DNA from: G963674835 sp963674835
GTDB lineage: Bacteria; Planctomycetota; Planctomycetia; Pirellulales; Thermoguttaceae
NCBI GenBank assembly: GCA_963674835.2
Contig: CAXXKC010000002.1
Coordinates: 1,364,001 to 1,428,000 of the forward strand
Direction of reading: 5' to 3'
Length of the DNA stretch: 64,000 nucleotides
A model generated the notes under the pieces. That model was given only the letters and a program-made list of their open reading frames with translations, did no database searches and was not told the origin of the DNA. Position 1 is the first letter of the stretch; every line of letters starts with the position of its first letter. Both the position numbers and the translations under genes were made by a program. Below, piece by piece: positions 25,381 through 34,288 of the stretch.

Positions 25381-26088
25381 TCAAGATTCCCTGCCAGTTG
25401 GGGGGAGTTCGGCCTCCAGTTGCTTGCCGAAGCTGACCGATCGGGCCACGGCCACTTCGAGACGCCTGAGATACTCGTTGCGGGGGATCTCGGTGGCGCC
25501 GAGTCGTGCCGTATGTGGCGTGAGCTGCTGGATGTCGAGCAGTGTGTAGCCGCGTGCGCGGAGATGGTCGACCAGGTAGACCAGGGCGACTTTCGAGGCG
25601 TCGCGAACGCGGTAGAACTTGGACTCGGCGGCGAAAAGACCGCCGATGGCTACTCCGTACGTGCCGCCGGCCAATTGGCCCTCGTGCCAGACCTCGATAC
25701 TGTGGGCAAGGCCGAGCTCGTGGAGGCGGGTGTAGGCGCGAATCATGGCCGGAAACAGCCACGTCGCTCCGGTGCGACCATTTTCGACGGCGCAACCTTG
25801 GATGACCTCGGCGAACTGCTGGTCGCAAGTTACCTGGAAACGGCCACCGCGGCAGGTTCGGCGCAAGCGGCGCGAGACGTGCAGCCCATCGAGTTCGATA
25901 ATGGCGCGCGGGTCTGGGGACCACCAGGCGAGGAGGCTCAAATCGCCAGTGAAGGGCCACGGGAAGATGCCGTGGGTGTAGGCGTCAACGAGCCAGTCCG
26001 GTGACAGCTTCCCCCCAATCGCCAGCAGACCATCGGCGTCGCTCGACTCGGCCGACGGAAAGAACTGCGACTGAGCGGAAACGGGCAT
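25381..26088 (-). CDS. aat: Leucyl/phenylalanyl-tRNA--protein transferase
   Basis: A 235-residue cytoplasmic enzyme that adds Leu or Phe to proteins with N-terminal Arg or Lys, marking them for ClpS/ClpAP-type degradation. Family blocks are clear: FPSAESSDADGLLAIGGKLSP, AYTHGIFPW, LAWWSPDPR, NGRTGATWLFPAMIRAY and GGTYGVAIGGLFAAESKFY. Length is normal. It is a single gene, divergent from tyrA. The minus-strand sequence TACAAT near 26197-26202 with TTGGCA 19 bases further upstream is a weak promoter candidate. Confidence 0.95.
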   Translation of the reverse strand: MPVSAQSQFFPSAESSDADGLLAIGGKLSPDWLVDAYTHGIFPWPFTGDLSLLAWWSPDPRAIIELDGLHVSRRLRRTCRGGRFQVTCDQQFAEVIQGCAVENGRTGATWLFPAMIRAYTRLHELGLAHSIEVWHEGQLAGGTYGVAIGGLFAAESKFYRVRDASKVALVYLVDHLRARGYTLLDIQQLTPHTARLGATEIPRNEYLRRLEVAVARSVSFGKQLEAELPPTGRES

Positions 26089-26334
26089 GACGCCCCCCTG
26101 CGGGTGTTTGGGACGGATTGGGTCTGGAGATTTGGGGTTTAGGGGGATGGGGGCACAGCCCAGGGCGGCTGGGTGGCCCTAGGCAACCGTTCATTGTATC
26201 GGAGAGTGGACAGATTTTGCCAATTGGGGCGGCGGATGCGGTGGCGAGTGCCCGTAAATCTCCCCAGCACCTTCGTTTGTGACGGCTTGGGCCAAACCGT
26301 CCGCGGGCCCCACCCCAAACAGGCAACCGTTTGC

Positions 26335-26340
26335 TACAAT
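26335..26340 (+). promoter_or_regulatory. Extended -10 element before tyrA-purL
   Basis: TACAAT preceded by TGC gives an extended -10 motif (TGCTACAAT). No good -35 is present. A start near 26347 would give a leader of about 30 bases before tyrA. Confidence 0.4.
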
Positions 26341-26377
26341 ACCCGCTTTCCTGCCAGCGCACGATGTGGATGGCTCG

Positions 26378-27223
26378 ATGAGGCACTTCAAGACGGTGGC
26401 GATTGTGGGCGTGGGGCTCATCGGTGGCTCGGTGGGGTTGGCCTTGCGCCAACGTGGAATGGCCGACCGTGTGATCGGCATAGGGCGCCGGCAGGCGACG
26501 TTGCGGACAGCCCGCCGAGTGGGTGCGGTGACCAATACGACGATCGAATTGGCCAAAGGGGTCGCGGAGGCCGAGTTGGTCGTCGTGTGCACTCCGGTGG
26601 GCCAGATTGTCGACTATGTGCGGCAGGTCGCCGAGAATTGCCCGCATGGAACCCTGATCACCGATGCAGGGAGCACCAAACAGGCCGTTGTCGATGCCTT
26701 GGATGGCAAGCTTCCGCGCGAATGCCGCTTCCTGGGAAGCCATCCGCTGGCGGGCAGCGAGAAGTCGGGATGTGCGTTTGCATCGGGCGATCTTTTTGAA
26801 GGCCGCGTAGCCATTATCACGCCAACGCTCAACACGCGTGCCGAAGACTTCGATCAGTTGGAGCAGTTCTGGTCGGATCTGGGTTCGGTGGTGATTCAGA
26901 TGCCACCGGCCGACCACGATCGGGCGTTGGCCCTGACCAGCCATTTGCCGCACGCCGTTTCGGCCGCCTTGGCCTCACTGCTTCCGGAACAGCTATTTCG
27001 CCTGACTAGCTCCGGATTTCACGATACGACGCGTTTGGCCTCCGGCGACGCGGAGCTCTGGAAGCAAATCTTCCTGATGAACCGTGCCAACGTTCTTGCG
27101 GCGATGGACCAGTTCGCCCGCCGCTTGCACGATCTTCGGACTGCCTTGGAACAGAGCGACGATTCCGCTCTGCAGACCTTGTTGACTTCAGCGAAAAAGA
27201 ACCGAGATGCTTTGGGAAGTTGA
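26378..27223 (+). CDS. tyrA: Prephenate/arogenate dehydrogenase
   Basis: Oxidative decarboxylation of prephenate (or arogenate) on the tyrosine pathway; cytoplasmic. 281 residues. The NAD-binding motif GVGLIGGSVG begins at Gly11. Substrate-region motifs GSHPLAGSEKSG, LTSHLPHAVSAAL and SGFHDTTRLASGD are typical of TyrA. There is no chorismate mutase or ACT domain. The start at 26378 fits the beginning of the Rossmann strand; the frame extends 33 codons upstream. Its end overlaps purL by 17 bases, so the two are translated from one message. Confidence 0.93.
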   Translation: MRHFKTVAIVGVGLIGGSVGLALRQRGMADRVIGIGRRQATLRTARRVGAVTNTTIELAKGVAEAELVVVCTPVGQIVDYVRQVAENCPHGTLITDAGSTKQAVVDALDGKLPRECRFLGSHPLAGSEKSGCAFASGDLFEGRVAIITPTLNTRAEDFDQLEQFWSDLGSVVIQMPPADHDRALALTSHLPHAVSAALASLLPEQLFRLTSSGFHDTTRLASGDAELWKQIFLMNRANVLAAMDQFARRLHDLRTALEQSDDSALQTLLTSAKKNRDALGS

Positions 27224-30149
27224 TATCTATCCCCGGCAGGGACAGCCGGACCTGATCGGTAGCCGCCTGGCCGCCGATGCCGTCGATGTTGGGCTCGGAG
27301 AGGCCATCGAGCTGGTCGCCGCCCGCGGTTATCTGCTTCAGGGCGACCTGACGCGGCACCAAGTGGCCCGCATCGCCGACGAATTGCTGGCAGACCCGGT
27401 CGTAGAGCGGACCGTCGTTGCGTGTTCGGGCGATTCGGCCCTGTTGCAATCGCCGGATCCCAAAGCGCTGTTGGTTCACGTGCTGCCGAAGCCGGGCGTA
27501 ACCGATCCGGTGGCCCAAAGCGCTCTGGCGGCCATCGCCGATTTCGGCATCGCCGCCGACGCCGTCCGAACGCTGAAGAAGTACTGGATTACAGGTTTGC
27601 CGGAAGACCGGTTGCCCCTCCTGTGCGCCAAGGTGCTTGCGAACGATGCGATCGAGCAGGTGATTGTCGGGCCGCTGTCGTTCGAGCACCTGGAGGTGGG
27701 TTCGCCATACGAGTTCCGCGCCGTGACCGTTTCCCTATCCTCGATGGACGACGAGGCCCTGCAGCGCCTGAGCCTCGACGGCCAGCTCTTTCTCTCGCTA
27801 GTCGAGATGAAGACGATCCAGGACTATTTTCGGTCGCTCGGGCGGGATCCGACCGATGCCGAGCTGGAGACGGTCGCCCAGACCTGGAGCGAGCACTGTA
27901 GCCACAAGACACTTGCGGGCCGCATTCGGTATCGCGATGCCGAGGGCGAGCGTACGTTCGACAACATGCTGCGCGAGACGATCTTCGCCGCCACCCAACA
28001 GATTCGCGAACAACTGGGGCCTCGGGATTGGTGCGTGAGCGTATTCAAGGACAACGCGGGCGTGATCCGTTTCGACGACGAGTACAACGTCGTGTTCAAG
28101 GTGGAGACGCACAATCATCCGTCGGCATTGGAGCCGTACGGCGGCGCCAATACGGGCATCGGCGGCGTGATCCGCGACCCGATGGGCACCGGGCTGGGCG
28201 CCAAGCCGATCTGCAATACCGACGTGTTTTGCTTTGCCCCGCCCGACACGGCGTCGGACGAGTTGCCGGCGGGCGTCCTTCATCCGCGGCGCGTGATGAA
28301 GGGCGTGGTGTCAGGGGTGCGCGATTACGGGAACCGGATGGGCATTCCGACCGTGAACGGCGCGGTGTATTTCGATCCGCGGTACTTGGGCAATCCGCTG
28401 GTTTACTGCGGCAACGTGGGCCTGATTCCCCGCGATAAATCGGAGAAGCAGCCGCAGCCCGGCGATCTGGCCGTGGCCGTCGGGGGGCGCACGGGGCGCG
28501 ACGGGATTCACGGTGCGACGTTCAGCTCCGCCGAGTTGACCAGCCAGAGCGAGACACTCTCGGGCGGAGCGGTTCAGATCGGCAACGCGATCACGGAAAA
28601 GATGGTTCTCGACGTGCTGTTGGTCGCCCGGGATCGTGGCCTGTATCACGCAGTGACGGACTGCGGCGCCGGCGGTTTCTCCAGCGCCGTGGGCGAGATG
28701 GGCGAGAAGATCGGCGCGGAGGTGTGGCTGGATCGGGTGCCATTGAAGTACGAGGGACTCTCCTACACGGAGATCTGGATCTCGGAAGCCCAGGAACGGA
28801 TGGTCTTTGCCGTGCCGCCGGACAAGTGGGAGGAACTGGATGCGCTCTGCCGCTCGGAGGGCGTCGAGGCCACGGTCATCGGACAATTCGTTCCGACTGG
28901 CCGCTTGGTGCTGAACTACGGGGAGCACCAGGTGGCGGATTTGTCGATGGAGTTTCTGCACGACGGGCGGCCGCCTGTCGTTCGGGATGCGGTGTACGAC
29001 GCGCCGAAGGCTGAGGCACTGTCCGGATCAGCGAGCGCTTCGCCGGATTTCAGCGACGTCCTGACGCGCATCCTCTCGTCGCTCAACGTGGCTAGCAAGC
29101 ATTGGGTGATCCGCCAGTACGACCACGAGGTGCAGGGCGGCAGCGTGCTGAAGCCGCTGGTCGGAGTGCAGAACGATGGGCCGGGCGACGCGGCCGTGCT
29201 GCGGCCGGTGCTGGCGTCGCGGCGAGGGCTGGTCGTGGCGTGTGGGATGAACCCCTGCTATGGCGATCTCGACACCTATTGGATGGCGGCCAGCGCGATC
29301 GACGAAGCGGTGCGCAACTGCGTGGCCGTGGGAGCCGACCCTGAGCGGATCGCCATTTTGGACAATTTCTGCTGGGGAAACACGGATCGGCCCGAGACGC
29401 TGGGTTCTCTGGTGCGCGCGGCCTTGGCCTGCCACGACGTGGCCGTGGCGTTGGGCACTCCGTTCATCAGCGGCAAGGACAGCCTGAATAATGAATTCCG
29501 CCCGAAGGATGCGCGGGAACCGATCTCGATTCCGCCCTCGCTGCTGATTAGTGCCCTGGGACAGGTCGACGACGTGGGCCGATGCGTCTCGATGGACCTG
29601 AAGGAGTCGGGCAGCCTGTTGTACCTGGTTGGGCTCACGAAAGACGAGCTTGGCGGCTCGCACTATGCGATGGTCGAGGGGCTCTGCGGCGGCGAGGTAC
29701 CCAAGGTTGACGCCGAGCTGGCGAAGAAGACGTTTGTTGGCTTGCACGGCGCCATCGCTTCGGGCCTGGTTTTGGCATGTCACGATCTGAGCGAAGGTGG
29801 GCTGGCGGTGGCCATTGCCGAAATGGCTTTCTCAGGCGGCTTGGGGGCGAAGATTTCGTTGGCCAATGTGCCCTACATTGCGTCGTCCGACGACGCAGGG
29901 GCCCAGCGCGATCCGGCGTCTGGCCGTTCGCCGGCCGTCCTGTTGTTCAGCGAATCGAATACCCGTTTTCTGTGCGAAGTGCGCCCTGCCGACGCTGCTG
30001 CGTTTGAAGCTGCGATGAGCGGGATTCCGTGTGCGCCGATTGGCGAGGTGACCGGCGGCGGTATGCTGGAGATCGGCGATGAAGCGGTCGTGCTTCGGGC
30101 CGAACTGGCGGCATTGAAAGCCGCGTGGCAGAATCCGCTGCAATGGTAG
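27207..30149 (+). CDS. purL: Phosphoribosylformylglycinamidine synthase, PurS-like N-terminus fused to PurL
   Basis: ATP-dependent amidation of FGAR in purine synthesis. The 980 residues are longer than small PurL (~740) and shorter than the single-chain enzyme (~1300). The extra N-terminus (1-~180) contains two PurS-like halves, the second opening VHVLPKPGVTDPVAQSAL, the known PurS signature. The synthase core follows: WSEHCSHKT, KVETHNHPSALEPYGGANTGIGGVIRD, GNRMGIPTVNGAVY and DCGAGGFSSAVGEMG, then a second half with GGSVLKPLVG. No glutaminase domain is present; it is supplied by purQ at 32828. The start overlaps tyrA by 17 bases. The arrangement suggests a PurSL-PurQ two-protein complex. 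Confidence 0.93.
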   Translation: MLWEVDIYPRQGQPDLIGSRLAADAVDVGLGEAIELVAARGYLLQGDLTRHQVARIADELLADPVVERTVVACSGDSALLQSPDPKALLVHVLPKPGVTDPVAQSALAAIADFGIAADAVRTLKKYWITGLPEDRLPLLCAKVLANDAIEQVIVGPLSFEHLEVGSPYEFRAVTVSLSSMDDEALQRLSLDGQLFLSLVEMKTIQDYFRSLGRDPTDAELETVAQTWSEHCSHKTLAGRIRYRDAEGERTFDNMLRETIFAATQQIREQLGPRDWCVSVFKDNAGVIRFDDEYNVVFKVETHNHPSALEPYGGANTGIGGVIRDPMGTGLGAKPICNTDVFCFAPPDTASDELPAGVLHPRRVMKGVVSGVRDYGNRMGIPTVNGAVYFDPRYLGNPLVYCGNVGLIPRDKSEKQPQPGDLAVAVGGRTGRDGIHGATFSSAELTSQSETLSGGAVQIGNAITEKMVLDVLLVARDRGLYHAVTDCGAGGFSSAVGEMGEKIGAEVWLDRVPLKYEGLSYTEIWISEAQERMVFAVPPDKWEELDALCRSEGVEATVIGQFVPTGRLVLNYGEHQVADLSMEFLHDGRPPVVRDAVYDAPKAEALSGSASASPDFSDVLTRILSSLNVASKHWVIRQYDHEVQGGSVLKPLVGVQNDGPGDAAVLRPVLASRRGLVVACGMNPCYGDLDTYWMAASAIDEAVRNCVAVGADPERIAILDNFCWGNTDRPETLGSLVRAALACHDVAVALGTPFISGKDSLNNEFRPKDAREPISIPPSLLISALGQVDDVGRCVSMDLKESGSLLYLVGLTKDELGGSHYAMVEGLCGGEVPKVDAELAKKTFVGLHGAIASGLVLACHDLSEGGLAVAIAEMAFSGGLGAKISLANVPYIASSDDAGAQRDPASGRSPAVLLFSESNTRFLCEVRPADAAAFEAAMSGIPCAPIGEVTGGGMLEIGDEAVVLRAELAALKAAWQNPLQW

Positions 30150-30546
30150 CGAAACGGGTAGCCGTTGCCGCTGTGATAGGACAGGCGTTCCCCCCATCTT
30201 TCGGCCGAAAAGCGATCGGCCGGTGACCGTGTGGCTCGCAATTGCGGGGCCTGCGCGTTGCCATTTCTGCCAGTCTTGAGTCCTGGGGACTGTGGGAAGA
30301 GGTACAGGCGCCGGAACGCAAAGTTGGCGCCTGAAATCTTCAACCCAGTTTCACCAATCTAGCTTCTGGTGATAACCGCTCCTTTTGGCGGTTTTGTACG
30401 ACGCGCAAAACTGGTTTGCCGACACTGCAATTGGAACCCTGTGGCATCGTGGTGTGGGATGCCTCAGAAGAGCATGAAGGCTGCGGTCTACAGCGTCGGG
30501 TGTAGTTGCAGCCTGCGTTCCTTCAAGAAGTGGGAAGGCGACCCTC
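30150..30546 (+). promoter_or_regulatory. Structured intergenic/leader region before the TonB receptor
   Basis: 397 bases with no gene but three hairpins: CAGGCGCC (30305-30312) with GGCGCCTG (30326-30333), an 8-bp perfect stem that may end or protect the purL transcript; GGCATC (30443-30448) with GATGCC (30458-30463); and GCTGC...CTACA (30480-30492) with TGTAG...GCAGC (30501-30512). The last two lie just before the receptor start. I looked for a cobalamin-type box and did not find one. Any regulatory role is inference. Confidence 0.4.
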
Positions 30547-32700
30547 ATGAACGGATTCAGCAAGGGTTTGGCCGGAGGCCAAGCGCGACTGTTCCTCGTA
30601 GTTTTCCTTCTCGGTGGTCTATGGGGAGATGGTTCCCTGGCCCAGGAAAGCTCTGCAGAACCCTCTTCAGCGACCCCTTCTGCGTCGAAGGATGGGGCTG
30701 CGGGCCTTGGGGGAATCCTCGACATGGACATCGACCAATTGGGTAAGGTCGACGTTCTTACTCCTTCGCTAAACCTCGAGGTGACGTCGGTCGAGCGGCA
30801 GGAGAGCACGGTGGGCCGTTCGCCCGCGGCTATTTTCGTGGTGACGAAGGAGATGATCCGTCGGAGCGGCGTGAACACGATCCCCGACGTGTTGCGTCTT
30901 GTGCCCGGATTGCACGTCGCCCAAGTCGATTCGTACTCCTGGGTTGTCAGCGCGCGGGGTTTCGGCGGGCCATATTCGGACAAGTTGCTGGTGCTGGTCG
31001 ACGGTCGCACCGTATATTCGCCGATCTTCGCCGGGGTCTACTGGGATGTTCAGGACATGTTGCTGGAGGACATCGAGCGGATCGAGGTGATCCGCGGCCC
31101 GGGAGGAACCCTGTGGGGTGCCAACGCCGTTAACGGCGTGATCAACATCATCACGAAGAAGGCCAAAGACACGCAGGGTACGCTGATCACCTACGGCGGC
31201 GGCTCGCAGGACCGCGCGTTCGGAGGCGCCCGCTACGGCGATAAGATCGGGGAGGACATCTATTACCGCGTCTATGTGAAACACTTCGATCGAGCGGGCA
31301 ATTATGCTCCCAAGCAGGATGACCCTGGAATGGTCCCGGGTTATTACGACGCCTGCCAACAGTTCCGCTTCGGCTTCCGCAGCGAGTGGGAACCGAACCA
31401 ATGCAATACACTTACGGTCCAAGGCGATATCTACGGTGGCGAGGAAGGCTTCTACAACTGTGTGACGAAGCCGCGAACCCCGCAGTCCCCCGACGGGAAC
31501 TTGGATGTGGTGGGTTCCGACGATATCGCCGGAGGCAACGTGCTGGCCCGCTGGAAACACACGATTACCGACGATTCGGATTGGCACCTGCAAACGTACT
31601 ACGACCGCACCCAGCGCAACCATCCACCGATCTGGGATCGGCAGGGGGTCAGCACGTTCGACGTGGAGTTCCAGCATCGGTTCCCTCTCGGCCAGCGCCA
31701 CTCGATCATCTGGGGTGCCGACTTTCGCCAGATCCACGACGAAGAAGTCGCCGACAATTGGTCCATCGGGTTCGATCCGCCCAAGCTCACCACGGACATG
31801 TTTGCCATGTTCGTCCAGGATGACATGACCTTGGTGGAGGACAAACTCTTCTTCACGATCGGTTCGAAGTTCGAGCACAACGACTACTCGGGGTTCGAAT
31901 ATCAGCCGAGCGTTCGCCTGTTGTATGCGATCGACAAAAAACGCTCGCTCTGGGGTGCGATCTCGCGCGCGGTGCGCACGCCGTCACGATTCGATCAGTA
32001 TGGCGAGATCACGGCGATTGTGGGCCACCTGCCGTCCGGTGTGTATCAGCGCATCCAGGGAAACCAGCTCTTTCAGGCCGAGGACCTCATCGCCTACGAA
32101 CTGGGATACCGGGCCCAACCCAACCCGAAGTTCTCTTATGACCTCGCCTTGTTCTACAACCATTACGACAACCTATCGGCCTTGGTGCAGGGGACTCCGT
32201 ATTTCGACCCGGACTATCCGCTGAATTACATCATTCCTCTCGAGGTGGTCAACGCGGCGAAGGCGAACACGTATGGTGCGGAACTCGCCGTGCAGTACGC
32301 CGTATCGAAATGGTGGAAGCTGTCCGGATCGTACACCTATCTGCAAATCGACGGCGAAGCCGCCCCGGGCGTGATCCCGAGTCTGTGGACGGAGTTTACG
32401 AACAGTCCTCGCAACCAGGCCGACCTGATCTCCTCGTGGGACTTGGGGAGTCATTGGCAACTGGACACGATTTTCCGATACGTGGACTCGCTGCCGGCGG
32501 CTCTCTCGGAGGGGGCGGTGCCGGATTACACGACGATGGACCTCCGATTGGCGTGGCAGCCGACTAAGCGGTTCGAGTTTACGGTGGTCGGTCGCAACCT
32601 GCTGCAGAGCAGGCATCTCGAGTTCCGCTCGAGCATCCATACGACCGTGTGGACCGAGGTGTCGCGGGGCGTGTTCGGCAAGATTACGTACCGCTATTGA
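30547..32700 (+). CDS. TonB-dependent outer-membrane receptor
   Basis: A 717-residue receptor that should import a scarce nutrient (siderophore, cobalamin, metal or glycan) using TonB energy. A signal peptide (ending near SLAQE) is followed by a low-complexity stretch and then the plug: SPAAIFVVTKEMIRRSG, TIPDVLRLVPGLHVAQVD, VSARGFGGPYSDKLLVLVDGR, IERIEVIRGPGGTLWGANAVNGVINIITKKA. The remainder is a 22-strand-type barrel with alternating aromatics, ending in ...TYRY with a terminal aromatic as expected for Bam-dependent folding. No partner ExbB/ExbD/TonB is in the window. Its position between purL and purQ looks like an insertion into the purine block. The ligand is unknown. Confidence 0.92.
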   Translation: MNGFSKGLAGGQARLFLVVFLLGGLWGDGSLAQESSAEPSSATPSASKDGAAGLGGILDMDIDQLGKVDVLTPSLNLEVTSVERQESTVGRSPAAIFVVTKEMIRRSGVNTIPDVLRLVPGLHVAQVDSYSWVVSARGFGGPYSDKLLVLVDGRTVYSPIFAGVYWDVQDMLLEDIERIEVIRGPGGTLWGANAVNGVINIITKKAKDTQGTLITYGGGSQDRAFGGARYGDKIGEDIYYRVYVKHFDRAGNYAPKQDDPGMVPGYYDACQQFRFGFRSEWEPNQCNTLTVQGDIYGGEEGFYNCVTKPRTPQSPDGNLDVVGSDDIAGGNVLARWKHTITDDSDWHLQTYYDRTQRNHPPIWDRQGVSTFDVEFQHRFPLGQRHSIIWGADFRQIHDEEVADNWSIGFDPPKLTTDMFAMFVQDDMTLVEDKLFFTIGSKFEHNDYSGFEYQPSVRLLYAIDKKRSLWGAISRAVRTPSRFDQYGEITAIVGHLPSGVYQRIQGNQLFQAEDLIAYELGYRAQPNPKFSYDLALFYNHYDNLSALVQGTPYFDPDYPLNYIIPLEVVNAAKANTYGAELAVQYAVSKWWKLSGSYTYLQIDGEAAPGVIPSLWTEFTNSPRNQADLISSWDLGSHWQLDTIFRYVDSLPAALSEGAVPDYTTMDLRLAWQPTKRFEFTVVGRNLLQSRHLEFRSSIHTTVWTEVSRGVFGKITYRY

Positions 32701-32827
32701 GAGTCGGCCGTGCTTGGGGGCTCGGGAGAGCAGCGGGGGCCACTGGCACGCGAAGTGGGTGTCGGGTAGACTGTCACGTTGCTTTCTCGAACAACGTACC
32801 ACCTACGATCGCCCACGGCCCCGTTCC

Positions 32828-33619
32828 ATGTCTGCGCCTAACGTCCTGATTCTTCGTGCTCCCGGCACCAATTGCGACGTCGAAACGGCCTTCGCTTTCG
32901 AGCGGGCCGGTGCGACGACCGAGACCTTGCACATCAACCGCCTACTGGAAGCCCCGGCGGAATTCGGCCGCTTTCAGATCCTGTGCATTCCGGGCGGTTT
33001 CAGCTACGGCGACGACGTCGCCGCAGGCCGGATTCTGGCCAACCAGATACAGCATCACCTCGACGAACAGATGGCCCGTTTCAAGGATGAGGGGAAGCTG
33101 ATCCTCGGGATCTGCAACGGATTCCAGGTGCTGATCAAGTCGCGGGTGTTGTTGGAGCACGATGCGGAGAAGGGTCCGCCGGCAACGCTCACGTGGAACG
33201 ATTCGGGGCGCTTCGAAGATCGCTGGGTACGGCTGGGCGTGGAAAAGTCGCCCTGCGTGTTTTTGCGCGGGATCGAAACCATGGAGCTTCCGATCGCTCA
33301 TGCGGAAGGGAAGTTCGTGACTCGCGACGACGCCGAACTTGGGCGGTTGGAGGCCAGGGGGCAGTTGGCGTTGCGATATCGGCGGTTGTCCGAAACGAAC
33401 GAGCCGGCGGGAACGAGCGTGCCGTTTCCCGACAATCCGAATGGCTCGGTGGCCAGCGTCGCGGGAATATGCGACGAAAGCGGTCGCGTCTTCGGGCTGA
33501 TGCCGCATCCGGAACGGCACCTGGATCGCACACACCATCCCCGCTGGACCCGGGGTGAAGGCCGCGAGCCTGGCGACGGCATGCAGATCTTCGTCAACGC
33601 CGTCGCGTATTTCTCCTGA
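32828..33619 (+). CDS. purQ: Phosphoribosylformylglycinamidine synthase glutaminase subunit
   Basis: Class I glutaminase that feeds ammonia to PurL. 263 residues. The catalytic triad is Cys96 (LGICNGFQ), His227 and Glu229 (MPHPERH). Other family blocks are the start APNVLILRAPGTNCD and GGFSYGDDVAAG. At 263 residues it is a little longer than typical PurQ (~225), the extra length falling in the segment around residues 120-205. It is separated from purL by the TonB receptor gene. Confidence 0.94.
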   Translation: MSAPNVLILRAPGTNCDVETAFAFERAGATTETLHINRLLEAPAEFGRFQILCIPGGFSYGDDVAAGRILANQIQHHLDEQMARFKDEGKLILGICNGFQVLIKSRVLLEHDAEKGPPATLTWNDSGRFEDRWVRLGVEKSPCVFLRGIETMELPIAHAEGKFVTRDDAELGRLEARGQLALRYRRLSETNEPAGTSVPFPDNPNGSVASVAGICDESGRVFGLMPHPERHLDRTHHPRWTRGEGREPGDGMQIFVNAVAYFS

Positions 33620-33647
33620 CGAGAAGTCCGAGGACGGGCGCGAACCG

Positions 33648-33673
33648 TGGGGCCTTTCTCGGCAGAAGCCCCA
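33648..33673. terminator. Possible shared hairpin between convergent purQ and spoVG
   Basis: TGGGGC (33648-33653) pairs with GCCCCA (33668-33673), with TTCT/AGAA extending the stem inward. It sits in the 69-base gap between two convergent stop codons. No T run follows on either strand. Confidence 0.4.
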
Positions 33674-33688
33674 TTGGGCGACCGGCCC

Positions 33689-34261
33689 CTACTCGAAAAC
33701 CCCCGCCCCGAAACCCTCGTTATGGGCCGTTTCGGAAGACTGCGGGCGCTGGGCGGGTGCCCGATGTGGCCCGTGAGGCTTCTCGGCTTGTTGGATCTGC
33801 GTCGGTTCGACGGTCGTACCGGACGGTATTTCGTCGTACTCTTCGTCGTGATCGAACTCGTCGTACCGGGACACGTAGCCAGGAAGCTTGGCCCGATCCT
33901 TCTCCTCTTCGAAGGTCTCGATGACGCGACGCTGGATCAACTCGCGGCAGGCGGAGTTGATCGGATGGGCGATGTCTGCATACAGCTTCGCACGGCCCTC
34001 GTCGTCGCGCAGCGCCTGATTCTCTCTCAGGCGGCTCCCACACTGGTTGCAGAACGCGGCGCGCAAGTGGTTCTTGCAGCGGCAATTCGGACAATGTGCC
34101 GTCAGCTTGCGACTGGGCATGGCCACGAAGGGCCCGTTGGCACCCTCGATGATCTTCAGGTCGCGCACGACGAAGCAATCATCGAACGTGATCGAACAAA
34201 AGGCCTTCAGTCGCTCTCCCGGCTCGTCCATGAGTTTGATGCGTACCTCAGTGATCTCCAC
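33689..34261 (-). CDS. spoVG: SpoVG-family protein with inserted zinc ribbon
   Basis: A 190-residue protein. Residues 1-51 (MEITEVRIKL...GPFVAMPS) and ~92-120 (AKLYADIAHPINSACRELIQRRV) are the two halves of the SpoVG fold, a small nucleic-acid-binding regulator. Between them, where Bacillus SpoVG has only a short loop, stands a four-cysteine zinc ribbon: Cys57, Cys60, Cys71, Cys74 (CPNC...CNQC). A charged, disordered-looking tail (~121-190) follows. The gene is 27 bases downstream of ispE on the same strand, echoing the ispE-purR-yabJ-spoVG order of Firmicutes. It probably binds RNA or DNA; the added zinc module may change specificity (inference). Confidence 0.85.
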   Translation of the reverse strand: MEITEVRIKLMDEPGERLKAFCSITFDDCFVVRDLKIIEGANGPFVAMPSRKLTAHCPNCRCKNHLRAAFCNQCGSRLRENQALRDDEGRAKLYADIAHPINSACRELIQRRVIETFEEEKDRAKLPGYVSRYDEFDHDEEYDEIPSGTTVEPTQIQQAEKPHGPHRAPAQRPQSSETAHNEGFGAGVFE

Positions 34262-34288
34262 GGCCGACCTCCTTACGATTCGGGCGTT

